Positions 30,201-42,054 are shown, counted from the stretch's first letter. The stretch: DNA of 64,000 nt from Rhizomys pruinosus (GCA_009823505.1 VZQC01001008.1:3227526-3291525); one strand, 5' to 3'. Made by a program: numbers and translations. The notes: generated by a model from the sequence alone, not told the origin.

Positions 30201-31727
30201 GTACTTAGTGGATGCTCGACTGAAAAAGTTTCCTTCCCCCTTATTTTGAGCTTAAACATCAGGATGCAGAAGTTTAATTGGTGTGTCTCCCCGAGCTCAC
30301 TTCCCCTCTTTTGTACCACTTTCTCCACTTTTGAGCCAGGGTTCATAGTTAAAATAAACCAGTTATTTTGTTGCCAGGGGTTGTAGTTTGTCATTGCTAA
30401 AATAGTTAACCTGCTAAGTGAAAAAAAGAAACCCAAGGGGTCGAGCTCCAGGCCCTGTTCTGGTACGTTTGCGACTCAACGTGCCCGGGCTCTGCGGCAT
30501 CGAGGCTTGGCCTCTTGGCGAGCTTTAGACGCAGGCTGTCCCCGGGGTCCCAGCCCTTTGCTGTGGTCCCAAACCACGTGGCGGGCGATGGGGTGAAGGC
30601 CGGGCCATTTCTAGGCGTTCGGGTAGGAATTAATGGTGCGTGAGCCTAGGAGGTGGGTGGGGTTTGTGCTGGGATCTCTGCGCCTGGGGATGGCGCCGGC
30701 TGGGTGGGTGTGGCCGTGGGGGAGGGGCGGGGCGGGGAACTCGGGGATGGGGAAATCTTTGTGCAGACTTTCGCCAGGCTTCCCACTCGCGCTCCGGTGA
30801 ATTGCGAAGGGCTTGCCTGCGGGGATGGGCTGGCCGTCGCGGGAGGAGCCCCCAGTCCAGGATGTGTTTTCCTCGGGCGCAGCTGGCGCTGGGAAGACGT
30901 CTGAGGGTGCTGGGGCCCGCTTCTTCCGTGGGGGGCAGTTTGGGGTGGAAGCCATTCTCTCAGGAGTGCCGGGAAACTCAAGCCAGTTAGAAGAGAACGG
31001 AACCACCCTTTTGAGTGTCGGTACCTTGCTATAAGGTCTGAACCGGTAGGCAGCCCGTTCGGTCCTCCCGTTGTGCAGAGATATCGGGAGATCTCCTTCC
31101 CGGGTTTCTCTGGGTGTGAGGGCTTCCTTGAGAGAGGGATTCGGTTCGGAAGACTTCGGATGGCTAAACTGCGTTGTATTTGGTACCTGGGTGAATATGA
31201 TGCTCAGTGCACATTTCAAACACCTGCCTTTGGGTGGGGTCAGGTTCAGCCTCTAGTCCAGGGCAGCCTTGGGAAGCCATTGCCAGCCCCTTCTGAGTGT
31301 GCAGTGCTGAAGTAACTCACTTTCACTGGGAATTTGCTGGGGGCGGGGGACACAAGGGATAATCCGTATAGGCTGGTCGACTTCGGGGCTTCCCTATAGG
31401 CCTTGGCTCTGGGGTGGTTGTGGTTTGCTTTGCAGTCAGTATTCTGGGGGTCTCTCAGGGCAGTGGCTGACTGAGGCCATGCCTCATCCACACTACTCAG
31501 ACTCCCATCCCTTCCTGGAGAATCATAATTGTGAATATTGCAGGCACTTTAGCCATCCTGCAGCTCTGTGCTGCTTAGCTCTGTGACTAGTGAGGTATTT
31601 GAAGGCTTCTGGGTGGTTTGATGACATGTGCCCTGACCACCTGGAATGTCTTCTGGAGAGAAAAGAGGCCATATATGGGAAAGGCCTTTGAGAAGTACAA
31701 GGATCCCCAGCTGGGCCTCTCTTGTGA
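30201..31727. other. Proximal intron 1, SINE-free
   Basis: About 1.5 kb with moderate CpG content between 30450 and 31150 and a strong G-quadruplex motif at 30718. A 202-codon minus-strand frame (30611-31219) was examined and not accepted as a gene. Confidence 0.55.
30718..30737 (+). promoter_or_regulatory. G-quadruplex motif in proximal intron 1
   Basis: Four runs of four to five G are separated by single bases (A, C, C). More G-runs lie just upstream (30701-30708) and downstream (30743-30752). Single-base loops predict a very stable parallel quadruplex on the coding strand, in DNA and in nascent RNA, about 1.4 kb after exon 1. Confidence 0.7.
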
Positions 31728-31957
31728 TCTTTTTTCCAATATTTTATTCGTTCTTTTTATTTTATGTATATGAGTGTATTGCCTGCATGTCTTGTATGTA
31801 AGTGCACCCGTGTCCTGCAATGCTGTAGAGGTCAGAAGAGGGCATCGAATTCCCTGGAACTAGAGTTGTTAGCCATAGTGTGGGTTCTGAGAACTGAACT
31901 CTGCTCCTCTGCATGAACAACCAGTGCTCTTAACTGCTGACCCATCTTCCCAGCCCA
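31728..31957 (-). mobile_element. B2 SINE, old, short type
   Basis: Minus-strand B2 with the single CCCTGGAACTAGAGTTG segment; ends CCATCTTCCCAGCCC. Confidence 0.87.
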
Positions 31958-32357
31958 TCTCCTGTGATCTTGTATGCCCACTCCCTCATTTTTTTTTTCA
32001 ACTAAGAACAGCTCCTCCCTTTAGTAGTTGATCTATGGACGATTGACCTCTGTCACATTTCAGTAGTTGCCAGTGTGATGTTACAGCAAATGCATAAAAC
32101 AATCGCTGCAGCACAAGCCACACTTTTAATTGGAACCTCCTCAGCCCAGACTTGGGAAATTTGCTAAGCATATTTTCTTGGAGCCTGGGGAGTTTGAGGT
32201 AGAAATGTGAGGGCTTCCAGAAGGCGTAGTCCCCTGCGCACCTGGAGAGCCACACGAGGCTGGCAGGCCTCCAGTGGAATGGTTGCTCAGTCTTTGAAGA
32301 GACACCCCGAATATGTTTCTACCTATTTGTTCCCACAAAGACTTGTTTTCAAAGTGA
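31958..32357. other. Intron 1, nothing recognised
   Basis: No repeat or exon signal that I can support. Confidence 0.4.
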
Positions 32358-32481
32358 TTTGGGGGAGGTCTTTTTGAGACAGGGTCTCCCTGTAGCCCCA
32401 GCTGGCCTGGACTCACAGGGATCCTCTTGCCTCTACCTCCTGAGAGCTGGGATTAAAGGTGTGCCTCCCACACCCTGCTTT
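32358..32481 (-). mobile_element. B1 SINE, internally deleted
   Basis: Minus-strand B1 lacking the CTCTGTAGACCAGGCTGG segment; ends GTGCCTCCCACACCCTGCT. Confidence 0.87.
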
Positions 32482-33702
32482 TCAAAATGACTTTGTGCTC
32501 TGTTTCCCTTTACGCACCCAGAATCAAAATGTCCCTTTGTGTGCTGTCTGGGCTTGGTCATGAGAAAGGTGAGCATAATGTCGTTGGGTATAGCCCTTCT
32601 CCAGAGACCAGAGTGAGGTTCCTGGTTACATGTTCGTGACAGTAGGTGGGAAATAGTGTGAGACTGCGCTCAGCTGTTTCCTACAGTAATTTAGGAGGGG
32701 TTAGCCTGAAAATTTCTTTCCCACTGAAGCAAGGATTTGATTTGTATTTGATTCTGGGGAAAGGGTATTTCAGCTTCTCCCTACATACACTCCAACCTCA
32801 GAGCCTTATTTTCAAGATGCTGCACAGCTACTCAGAAAGCAGCCTTTCAGAGCAGAGATGGACTAGGGCAGAACCTCCTTTACCCAGGGCAGAGCTAGGC
32901 TCCTTGAAGGGCAGCCTTTTGTCCAGTAACATGACTAAGCCAGTGGCTCCAGGCCCTGCCTTCTCATTCCAGACTGCTATGGCCTCTGGTGAACCTTCTC
33001 AAACATCTCAGAGCCTGTCCCACAGGTACCACTGCTACCTGCACTCTTCACAGGTACCACTGCTACCTGCACTCTTTCCAGCCTCCTCCGTGGATTTGAA
33101 TGTGTGTATACCTGTGCAGCCACAGGACATTTGGAAGTAGGGCCTTCTGCAGGGTTTGTGCCATGCATTTGCCTAGACAGCTTTATTCTTTATGGGGGTA
33201 GGGTGTTCTGAGGTACTATGGTGGGTTATATGGCTATAAGTTACGTATCCTGGCACCTGTTGAGTGCACAGCTGTTTGGCTTCTGCTGCCTCCAGTTGTG
33301 CAGCAGTGGACTCTGATGTATGACTGTCTTGATTCAGAGGAGCTGGCAATTTCGTGGAGACCTGGAAGTGTTACTAATGGCGATTACAGCACATGAGGGC
33401 CTACTCTGTTGACCTGAAAGAAATTTTTTTTTTTTTAAGGAGCCAGCTACAGTCTTTGGTCTCCCCTGTGCAGAGGAAGAGACCTGCTGTGTCACCCTGT
33501 CTTTCAAAAGTTTTTACTTCTAGTTCTCCTTTAGGTCTTGTGTGAGCATCAGAACCACATCCACCTTGGGATCATTCAGAGCAGCACCAGCAGAACCAGA
33601 GTTGTTCCCACATGCACTGTGCAGGCTCTTCTGAGCTCTGGCTTTCCAGGCCTTGGGAGTGCTCATTCTGTGCACAGTCTCCATTGCAGTTAGTTGTGCT
33701 TC
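32482..33702. other. Intron 1, SINE-free
   Basis: Contains a 28-bp tandem duplication, listed separately. A 164-codon open frame at 32646-33140 shows no recognisable domain and no codon pattern I would trust. Confidence 0.45.
33021..33076. repeat. 28-bp tandem duplication
   Basis: CACAGGTACCACTGCTACCT recurs at 33021 and 33049, exact over the 28-base unit. Confidence 0.93.
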
Positions 33703-33852
33703 CCCAGGTGTGGTGGTGCATGCTTTTAATCCCAGCACTTGGGAGGCAGAGGCAGGCAGATCTCTGTGAGTTCAAGGCCAGCATGGTCTACAGAGTGAAT
33801 TCCAGGATAGCTGGAGCTACAGAGAGACCCTGTCTTGAAAAGACCAAAAAAA
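33703..33852 (+). mobile_element. B1 SINE
   Basis: Full-length plus-strand B1 (CAGGTGTGGTGGTGCATGCT to CCTGTCTTGAAAAGACC). Confidence 0.93.
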
Positions 33853-33856
33853 GTCC

Positions 33857-33965
33857 GCCTAGGCTTGGTTGCACACACCTTTAACCCTGGAGGTAGAGGC
33901 AGGCGGATCTCTGAGTTCAAGGCCAGCTGGGGCTACAGGGAGACCCTGTCTCAAAAAGACAAAAG
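33857..33965 (+). mobile_element. B1 SINE, internally deleted
   Basis: Second plus-strand B1 directly after the first. The CTGGTCTACAGAGTG segment is lost, as are bases after CCTTTAA. Confidence 0.88.
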
Positions 33966-34605
33966 TTACATAATTTTCAAAAGGATCCTAAGAGATGGGG
34001 ACTCTTGCTGTTGTTTTAATTTTGTGGTACCTAGTGTCAAACCTAGGCATACTAAGCAAGCATTCCATGATGAGCTGAATCCTCATGCCTATTTGATAAT
34101 TTCAAGGCGGGGTTCCTCTGTAGCTCAGGGTAGCATCCAGCTTTCAATCATCCCAGTTTAGCTGGGATTTCAGGGATGTGCCAGGTGGCTTGGGTGGGTT
34201 AAGAATTGTCCACAGGGCAGGTGAGGGTGGGGTCGTGCTTTGCACTTGGGTAGTGTGCTTGAGTTTGAATGTAACTAACCATGTGTCCTTTGCCAGTCCT
34301 CTCAGACCTGTGTTCTGGGTGACAAGGTAGCAAGGCACCCTGGTAGTGAAGGCAGCTTGTCCTATCCCCCCTACATTAGCATGACTGGTAAAGTGCTATG
34401 TAGTCTTCCCCAGACTGGAATGCTCTGCTTCCTGTCTCCAGGCTCTTTCATATATACGGTCTGTATTCATTTTCCGTAAGGATTCCCCCAAATGTCCCAT
34501 CCCGGTAACACACATTGTTCTTGGCTGTCCTGTCTCTAAAGCTGCCTTTAGTGTTTAGCAGTGCATCTTCTGACCATGACTTTGGTGTTTTAACAGTGGA
34601 ATCCA
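33966..34605. other. Intron 1, nothing recognised
   Basis: 34070-34190 faintly resembles an old 7SL-type SINE (GGGGTTCCTCTGTAGCTCAG), too decayed to call firmly. Confidence 0.35.
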
Positions 34606-34834
34606 TGGCCTGGAGAGATAGCCTAGCAGTTAAGAGCACTGACTGCTCTTGCAGAGGACCCTGGTTCGATCCCCAGAACCCACATGGTGGCTGAGAACTG
34701 TCTGTAACTCCAATTCCAGGAGAACTCCAGTTTCAGGGGAATTAGACCCTCTTCTGACCTCCGGCATTGTATGACACGGGTGCACAAACCTACATGCAGA
34801 CAGTACATTCATACACATACAAAAAAAAAAAAAT
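34606..34834 (+). mobile_element. B2 SINE (17-bp duplication type)
   Basis: Plus-strand B2 with A box TAGCCTAGCAG and B box GGTTCGATCCC. The doubled AACTCCAATTCC / AACTCCAGTTTC segment is present. TGGAATCCA occurs on both sides as target duplication. Confidence 0.94.
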
Positions 34835-34913
34835 GGAATCCAGTTGTCCTGGAGAATATCCTGCAGCCTGGACTGATTTGTTTCTTCACAGTGTAGAGTA
34901 AAAAGTTTTAATC

Positions 34914-35046
34914 AGCCAGGCATGGTGGTGCACGGACTCTGGAGGCAGAGGCAGGTGGATCTTTTTGTGAGTTAAAGGCCAGCCTGGTTTACAGAGTGAG
35001 TTCCAGGCCCGCTGGGGCCATAGGGAGACCCTGTCTCAAAAACAAT
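34914..35046 (+). mobile_element. B1 SINE
   Basis: Plus-strand B1 with the CTTTAATCCTAGCAC step deleted; ends CCCTGTCTCAAAAAC. Confidence 0.9.
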
Positions 35047-35063
35047 TTTTTTTTTTTTTAGAT

Positions 35064-35160
35064 CAGAGCCGGGCTTAGTGGCATAGGCTTTTTAATCCAA
35101 GCACCCAGGAGACAGACAGGGAGACCCTGTCTCAAACAAACAAACAAACAAACAAACAAA
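35064..35160 (+). mobile_element. B1 SINE, mostly deleted, with (CAAA)n tail
   Basis: Head AGAGCCGGGCTTAGTGGC is joined to the tail GGGAGACCCTGTCTC and a CAAA array at 35135-35160. Confidence 0.88.
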
Positions 35161-35506
35161 AAAACTCCAACAAGAAAAAAAGTTGGATCAACACCATGTC
35201 ATAAGTAATGGTGGGCATTTCTGTCACCAGAGGTGGCAGGGGCAAGGCTATCAGCTTCCTTTGCTGGATCACACAGTTAAGGTGGCTAGTATCTGTTAGG
35301 TCCCCACTGTACAGGAATATTTTCTTGATGACAATCTGTGAGCTGATGCTCTAAGACTGGCTTCTAGGGAGAGCCAGGGTGTCACCTGCTTGTGCTAAGG
35401 CAGGCATGCACCTGTTAATTCCTTTACATACCCCTGGTTGGTTTCTGTATGATCTTCTAAACACCTTTGAACAAGTGTTGGGGGTTTGGGAGTGCTGCTT
35501 TGGATA
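35161..35506. other. Intron 1, nothing recognised
   Basis: No repeat or exon signal that I can support. Confidence 0.4.
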
Positions 35507-35510
35507 GCCT

Positions 35511-35557
<47 letters not shown>
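35507..35557. repeat. (TTTA)n microsatellite
   Basis: About twelve TTTA units next to the tail of a minus-strand B1. Confidence 0.95.
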
Positions 35558-35558
<1 letters not shown>

Positions 35559-35669
35559 GATGGTCTCCCTGTAGCTCCAGCTGGTCTTGAACTCACAGAG
35601 ATCCCCACCTGCTTCAGCCTCCCGAGTTCTGAGTTCTGGGATTAAAGGTGTGGGCTACCATACCTGGCT
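35558..35669 (-). mobile_element. B1 SINE, truncated and diverged
   Basis: GATGGTCTCCCTGTAGCTCC to GCTACCATACCTGGCTGG, with GTTCTGAGTTCTGGGATT as a small internal duplication. Confidence 0.87.
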
Positions 35670-35687
35670 GGATGGCTTTTTAAAAAG

Positions 35688-35891
35688 TATTATTTTTATT
35701 TTATGTGTATGAGTGTATCATTGCCTGCATGTGTGTAAGTGCACCCATGTCATGCAATGCCTGCGGAGGCTAGAAGAGGGTGTTGGATTTCCCTGGAACT
35801 GGACTTACAGATGATTATTAGCTACCATGGGGGTGCTAGAAATCAAACCTGGGTCCAGTACTCTTTAACTGCTGAGCCATCTCCCCAGCCC
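35688..35891 (-). mobile_element. B2 SINE, old, short type
   Basis: Minus-strand B2 with the single CCCTGGAACTGGACTTACAG segment; ends CCATCTCCCCAGCCCC. Confidence 0.88.
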
Positions 35892-36005
35892 CTGGATGGC
35901 TTTTAAAGTCAAAGGTCATCTTGAGGGAGCTTCAGGCACCACCCAAACATACATCAGAATTTACTATTTTATTTATTTCATTTCATTTCACTTTATTTCA
36001 TTTTA

Positions 36006-36205
36006 TTGTAAGGTAGAGTCTTACTAAGTTGCCCAGGTTGGCCTTGAACTTACTTGGTAACATAGGCAGGTCTTGAACTTTTTTTTGTCTTTTTGAGACA
36101 GGGTCTCCCTTTAGTCCTAGCTGGCCTGGAGCTCACTATGTAGATCAGGCTGGCCTTGAACTCTCAGAGATCCACCTGCCTCTGCCTCCCAAGTGCACCA
36201 CTGAC
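36006..36205 (-). mobile_element. Old 7SL SINE fragment followed by a B1
   Basis: 36006-36078 (TAGAGTCTTACTAAGTTGCC) looks like a proto-B1 relic. 36080-36205 is a B1 missing its head (ends CTCCCAAGTGCACCACTGAC). Confidence 0.75.
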
Positions 36206-36367
36206 TGAAACAGTGAACTTCTGCTCAAAACAGTCAACTTCCTCATGGAGAATATTGAGAAAGACTGAGAAAGATGAAAAGCATGTTTGGCAGAATGCAT
36301 GAGCTCTGGCGGGGTGGGGGAATGGGCGGGAACACGGGTCTAGATTTGTTAAAAAAATAAAAATAAG

Positions 36368-36540
36368 GGCCGGGCGTGGTGGCGCACGCCTTTAATCCTA
36401 GCACTTGGGAGGCAGAGGCAGGCGGATCTTTGTGAGTTCAAAGCCAGCCTGGTCTACAGAGTGAGTTCCAGGACAGCTGGGGCTACAGGGAGACCCTGTC
36501 TCGAAAAGACCAAAACAAAAAACAAAACAAAAAAAAATAA
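36368..36540 (+). mobile_element. Young B1 SINE
   Basis: Plus-strand B1 at local consensus (GGCCGGGCGTGGTGGCGCAC to CTGTCTCGAAAAGACC), with an AAAAC-rich tail. Confidence 0.96.
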
Positions 36541-36567
36541 ATAAAAATAAAAATAAAATAAAAATAA

Positions 36568-36835
36568 GGGCTGGAGAGATGGCCTAGCGGTTAAGAGCAC
36601 CGACCGCTCTTACAGAGGACCTGGGTTCGATCCCCAGAACCCACATGGTGGCCAAGAACCGTCTGAAACTCCAATTCCAGGAGAACTCCAGTTCCAGGGG
36701 AATCCGACACCCTCTTCTGACCTCCGTGGCATTGCACGACACGGATGCACAAACTTGCATGCAGACAGTACATTCATACACATACAGAAATAAATAAAAA
36801 TAAAAAATTTAAAAAAATTAAAAAAAATAAATTTA
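36568..36835 (+). mobile_element. Young B2 SINE (17-bp duplication type)
   Basis: Plus-strand B2 with intact A and B boxes (TGGCCTAGCGG, GGTTCGATCCC), the doubled segment and a long A-rich tail. Confidence 0.95.
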
Positions 36836-36865
36836 TGTGAAAAAAAGTAAAAATAAAAAAATAAA

Positions 36866-36988
36866 GACGTGCACCACCACGCCCAGCCTAAGGATGGTTT
36901 TTATCCATCATGTGGGTGCTGGGAATGGAACCCGGGTCCTCTGCAAGAGCAGTCAGTGCCCTTAACCACTGAGCCATCTCTCCAGCCC
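36866..36988 (-). mobile_element. B1 tail fragment followed by a truncated B2
   Basis: GACGTGCACCACCACGCCCAG is a B1 remnant. 36893-36988 is the head part of a minus-strand B2 ending CCATCTCTCCAGCCCC. Confidence 0.85.
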
Positions 36989-37965
36989 CCAGAATTTACT
37001 TTCAGGAAAGTGCCTCCAGGTATATTTTTAGCCAGCTTGAAAGGTAGTTGGTAGCATTCTCGACCAGCCTTCCTGTGCCCTTGTATGGCCTGTACTTGGG
37101 TCTGGACCATTCCCATCACTGGTACCCATAAGGTCTCGGTGAGACGCGGCAAACTATCAAGAGAAAAACAAAAACATCCTTCTATGCCCCCTACACACCT
37201 AGCTGTCTGGGGTTGTTTTTTCCTTTCTGAGCCCCAAATGTTTTTTGGTTTTTTTCTTAAGAATTCAGCTTATCAAAGTGGAAAGTAGTTTCTCTCCAGC
37301 GTGGCAGTTCAGAAGGTTATGCCTTGTGAGCAGAATTAAGGTGGTAAAGCAGCTATCACTCAGTCCCTAGACACAGATTGAAGGCGGCTCTTACCACTGT
37401 GGTAGGCCTGTGTAATGGGGACCTGAACCCCAACTTTGGACTCTTAGTGGCGGGAATTGGACACAAGGCACTTACTGGAAGCCAGCAGAATGTTCACTTA
37501 GACAAAAGCTATGTCTTTAACAAAACCCTTAATCCATGTACACACATGTATAGATATGTATGTATATGTGTATGTATGTATATGTACACACGTGTTCTGA
37601 GGCAGGCATCAAGATCTGGAGCATGGTGGGTTTGTGGACCCTTCGCTTTCTACTTCTGCTAATTCTTAGGGTCCACCCACACCCCCAGCAACTGTGGATG
37701 AGCTGTTTGAGTCTTGTACTTTTGGGAGGGATGGATTCATTGGAAGGAGGGCTACGGGGGGACAATGAGGAGGTGTCCATCTGCCTGCCCCTCTTCCATG
37801 TCTCTGCTCTCTGCCCCTGTCCTTCCTTGTTTTGAGACTGGATCTGGGTGTTCATAGCTAGCCCTCCCTGCTTCTTGTGGGTGACTCTGTGTTTCCCATC
37901 CTTCAGACATTGCTCCTGTTGCAGAGCTAGGTAGTGAACACCCTTTGCTCTTGACATTGTATATG
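36989..37965. other. Intron 1, nothing recognised
   Basis: A degenerate GTATATGTGTATGTATG stretch lies at 37550-37590. No exon signal. Confidence 0.45.

Positions 37966-38003
<38 letters not shown>
37966..38003. repeat. (GT)n microsatellite
   Basis: About 18 GT units, ending TGTATGTATG. Confidence 0.95.
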
Positions 38004-38005
<2 letters not shown>

Positions 38006-38011
<6 letters not shown>

Positions 38012-38694
38012 TCGTTTGACGAAACACAGCGTGTGGTACCCAAGCCCAGAAATGCATTCTTGTCAAGCCCCTCCTTACCAACATAGTTCTGGGCAAACCA
38101 CATCAAGAGCACACTTCCAGGGCTTGTTTTTTGTTTTGTTTTGTTTTTTGTTTTCTTGGAAGGGGCATCTGTTTATTGTTTTCCTCTTTTGAACTCCCTC
38201 CCATCACACAAAAACACTTGCTAACCAGGAACTTGGCCACACTTCATGGCCATTGGCCAATCTGTCCCAAGGTGACCTGCTTAGAAAAACTCAGAGGCTT
38301 GATGCCTCAGATTAAATGTCCTGTACTGCTGCCACGGGAGTGTGGGGGACAGGTCACAGGCTTATCTCCTTGGAGCCTGAGCCCAGGGTGTATCATGAAA
38401 GACCTTTGCAAGACATGGAGCTCTAAATTAAAAGGAGCTCACCAGGGCTGTTCTGGGTTTGATCCCCAACAAAAGAGCTACTTATCAAAGTTAGTGGCTC
38501 AGTACCTTCCCTGGCTTTTTGGAATGGGCTGGTCTCCTGTGAACAGAAGCTTGGCAGCAGCAAGAGAGTAACAGAGGCCTCTGACCAGGTTGATAGCACA
38601 GGTACAGAGGATTCAGCAAGTTGGGGGCCCTGGATATAGTCTCCGTTCAGCCTTTTGGAGAGCCACTAGGTAACCTTTGGGAGTGAGCAGTCCT
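38006..38694. other. Intron 1, nothing recognised
   Basis: A TTTTGTTTTG run lies at 38128-38153. A 146-codon frame here is not protein-like. Confidence 0.45.
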
Positions 38695-39128
38695 TCCCTG
38701 GTGCAGCCCTCATCCCCAAATGAGGAGAGCCTGTGAACATCACAGCAACCTCCAGGCTTATTTATGGTCATTTGGAACTTAGGGGTCCTTGGGGTTTCAT
38801 GTATGATTCCCTAGGCTGGGGCTCCACCTGTACAGATGGTTTAAGGAGGCCTGAGGGTCATTTTCCAGCCATACCTGAGTATATGTCAGGGCTTTGATAA
38901 AGACGGGAATGTCCCTGGTGCAGCCCTCATCCCCAAATGAGGAGAGCCTGTGAACATCACAGCAACCTCCAGGCTTATTTATGGTCATTTGGAACTTAGG
39001 GGTCCTTGGGGTTTCATGTAGGATTCCCTAGGCTGGGGCTCCACCTGTACAGATGGTTTAAGGAGGCCTGAGGGTCATTCTCAAGCCATACCTGAGTATA
39101 TGTCAGGCCTTTGATAAAGACAGGAATG
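38695..39128. repeat. 217-bp tandem duplication, two copies
   Basis: Copy 1 is 38695-38911 and copy 2 is 38912-39128. I count five substitutions and no gaps (for example CATGTATGATTC / CATGTAGGATTC). No SINE lies at the junction. Confidence 0.97.
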
Positions 39129-39205
39129 TCCTGCTCCTGTAATTTCCTTCTCTGAGTTTCTCACTTATCCTCAACTCCTATATATACTCACTACACAGAG
39201 AAAGA

Positions 39206-39510
39206 GTAGGTTGGGAGGTGGCTTAGTTGGTAAAGGCTTGCAGTGCAAAGCCCCAGGTTTGGATCCCCAGAATCTGTGTGAATAAGCCAGGGGTAGCAGC
39301 GTGGTCCTGTAACCTGAGCACTTGGGAAGGGGCTAGAGATAAGAGGATCCCTGAATCTCATTGGCTAGCCAGCCTAACTGAATCTGAGCTACAGGTACAG
39401 TGAACATCCCTGTCTCAGAAAATAAACATAGAATTTAATCAAGGAAAAACACTAGAGCTCATCTTTGGGCCACCACAGGTGCCCACATGCACATTTGCTC
39501 ACATCACACA
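39206..39510 (+). mobile_element. B4-like SINE (tRNA/ID head fused to 7SL-type tail)
   Basis: GTGGCTTAGTTGGTAAAGGC and GGTTTGGATCCCCAGAATCTG form the tRNA-like head. GTAACCTGAGCACTTGGGAA through AACATCCCTGTCTCAG is the B1-like part. A CACATGCAC-type 3' region follows. Confidence 0.8.
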
Positions 39511-42050
39511 CATGTACTAACAGGTACACACCACGCGTACATAGGGCACATATACAAGCATAAGGGGTTGGGGAAGAGAACCAATAAAGAGAGCTTGGCT
39601 TGGTCCTAGATGTAGGTGGCAGAGCAGGAAAGGGGGTTGGGCAAAGAAGCACCGGAAGGAGATAGAAAGCACTTGTGGTGACAGACCACTCCCAGGTGTT
39701 ACCAGAGGGGCTCAGGTGCAGGTGCAGGAGGTGGTTGGCTTGGAGTTGTGGGGAGGATTAGACCACTGTCTAGGGCTGGGAAGCCATTCGGAGCCCTGTC
39801 TGGTTCTTCTCAGGCCTGGGATCTAGGCTTTTCTCCAGCCATAAGCCCCACACATGTTATTTGAACAAGCATGGTGAGTGTGAGTTAATTACACACATAT
39901 ATACACATGGGCAGCCATTCATTCAGCACTCAGGACAATTGCTTCCCAGGATGGAAGCCAGCCACAAGATGTCTGGGAGCTGTGGAGGCTGCAGCAGGAA
40001 TGTTTGTTGCTGTGGCACCGTGAACCCCAGTAGGTTACTTCACCACAAGCTTGATGCTCTGCAAGAACAGGACAGGAGAGAGCAGTATACACTACCAGCA
40101 GCTGTGCTGCAGAATTGAGTTGGGGTTGTAGGGGCTGGTGTGGTAAGTGGACATGACCTGAGCTCTGGCTGTCCACCTGAGGGCACAGCCTGGGTCTAAC
40201 CTTCATCTCCTTGTACTCTGTACCTGGGCTGTTTCTAATCTGCCTTCAGGGGTTTCCAGGTCCCAGAAACATGGCCACAGGGGAGGAGGGAGGGAGTATA
40301 AAGGAGTCTGTCCTTTGTACTATAGGTGGCTTAGTGTGGGAGGCCCACAGCCCTGCAGGGGAGGCCGTGGCTTCCTCTTTCTGCCCTGTGGGGACACCCT
40401 GGCACCCATTCTGTGGGCTTTTGAGAGGTGGTGGCTTGGTTGGCTGTTCTTGGTCACAGTCAGGGTCCTCCCACACAGCAGAACTGGAGGTAAACACTGG
40501 GTTGCCGCAGCAACCAAGCTGAGCCTGGGCTCCTAGTGTTGTTCTGCTAGAGGAGCTTTCATTGTCTTGGGTTTCTAGGATGGGTTTCCATTTTCATTTT
40601 TTTATTTTTTAAATTAGCAAGTTATGACTAAGATATCAAAATGCCTGACCTGGTTCCTATAATTTCTTAATAAACATTTATATTCTTTTCATAGGAGGAA
40701 CATTTCTGTGATTCATTGACTTAGGTTAGCCAGGTAGAGTGGGGGCAGCACAGAGGGCACCCCACTGCCGACAGCTGACACAGCCCGAGGCTGTGCAGTG
40801 CTGGCCAAGGGCCAGGGACTGGGAGTGCTTACGTAAACACCACACCAGGATTTTATTGGCTTTGAGGCTGATTAAGTTTCGTGGAAAATTTTGGGAGCTG
40901 CTTCTCCTCTCCCATAAGTGGAGTTTCCAGAGCCCACGGGCCACCTTCCCACTGAGGGCCACCCTCCCAGAGGAGGACAGGGTATGAACTAGTTTTACAC
41001 CTCAGTAGTACAGGTTATGGTTGTTATTGCTTTTAAACTCTTAACTGCTCCTGCAGGTAGTCTGGCAGCCTGAGCCAGCTGCATCTGACTGGGTCTTCCT
41101 GCCCGCCTGCCTGACTGTTGGTGAAGTGTCCCTGTGGGAACGCTCTAGCTCATGAGTGGAGAGAGTCAGCAGCAGGTTTGCAGGACAGAGTCGCGTTGGG
41201 ATTCTCAGCTTGACTTAACTGTATCATTTTGTATAAACTGTGTAAAGTTCCTATGCCCCAACAAGGAGCCAGGTGAGTATGCAAGAAAGCAACTTGATTC
41301 ATGTTCTTCTGACCAGTGGAGCTGACTCAGGTCACCTGGTGGGTGGAGTGCCTAGTGTGGTATTCTTCAGAAAGCACTCTTGTCTGTTGGCTTGTTTCTA
41401 GGCTCCCCTCATCATGGCCATCTGGGACCCCATGGGCCCTTTCTCCTCTGTCCTCAAGGCGAGTCCTGGGTGTAGACCTGCCAGGAAAGCAGCTCTGTGA
41501 CATGGGTTTATGCTTGCATACATGGGGCAGGGCCCCCAAACCTGCATTGATTTCAGGATCAGTTTTGGCTTTGCCTTTTCATAATTTGAGTGTCCCAGTT
41601 TTGGCAGGTTTCCCTGTGGAGCAGCAGCTACCCCTTAGCAAGGGCCAAGCCTTTAGGTAGATCACTGATAATTCCTTCTCACCCCACTTGTCATCCTTTC
41701 TGTGTAAGGGAGACATGGTCTTTCTAACATGATCCCTTTCAAGGATTTATGCAGAATTCTGGGGTGTGTGTGTGGAGTTTGCTTCATAGTGTTGGGAAAA
41801 AATCCAATTTAACCTACAGTTGTGTTGGAGAATGTTAAAGGACCCCAAGGCATGACATGCTTGAAGCTTCCCTTGCTGTGTGTAAAGGCCAATGATGTAA
41901 GGTTTGGACGTTGAGCCTGCCATTATCCCCATGTCTTTCTTCCTGGTCACCTGTGAAATTTGGTATCATAGATTGTGTATTTTAGTAGCCTTCTTTAAAA
42001 GCTCTTAGCATTTAAAAAATTTTTTTTACTGTGTGTGTGTGTGAATGTGT
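39511..42050. other. SINE-free intron stretch
   Basis: About 2.5 kb without any recognisable SINE. No exon recognised. A candidate region for conserved non-coding elements. Confidence 0.5.
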
Positions 42051-42054
42051 GTAT

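Noticed and set aside
30611..31219. 202-codon minus-strand open frame in proximal intron 1
   Set aside because: No recognisable domain, no promoter or splice evidence, Pro-rich in a moderately GC-rich region. Strand-specific RNA-seq would be needed to revive it.
32646..33140. 164-codon open frame starting MGNSV
   Set aside because: The start could suggest a myristoylated protein, but the rest has no domain and runs through a 28-bp tandem duplication.
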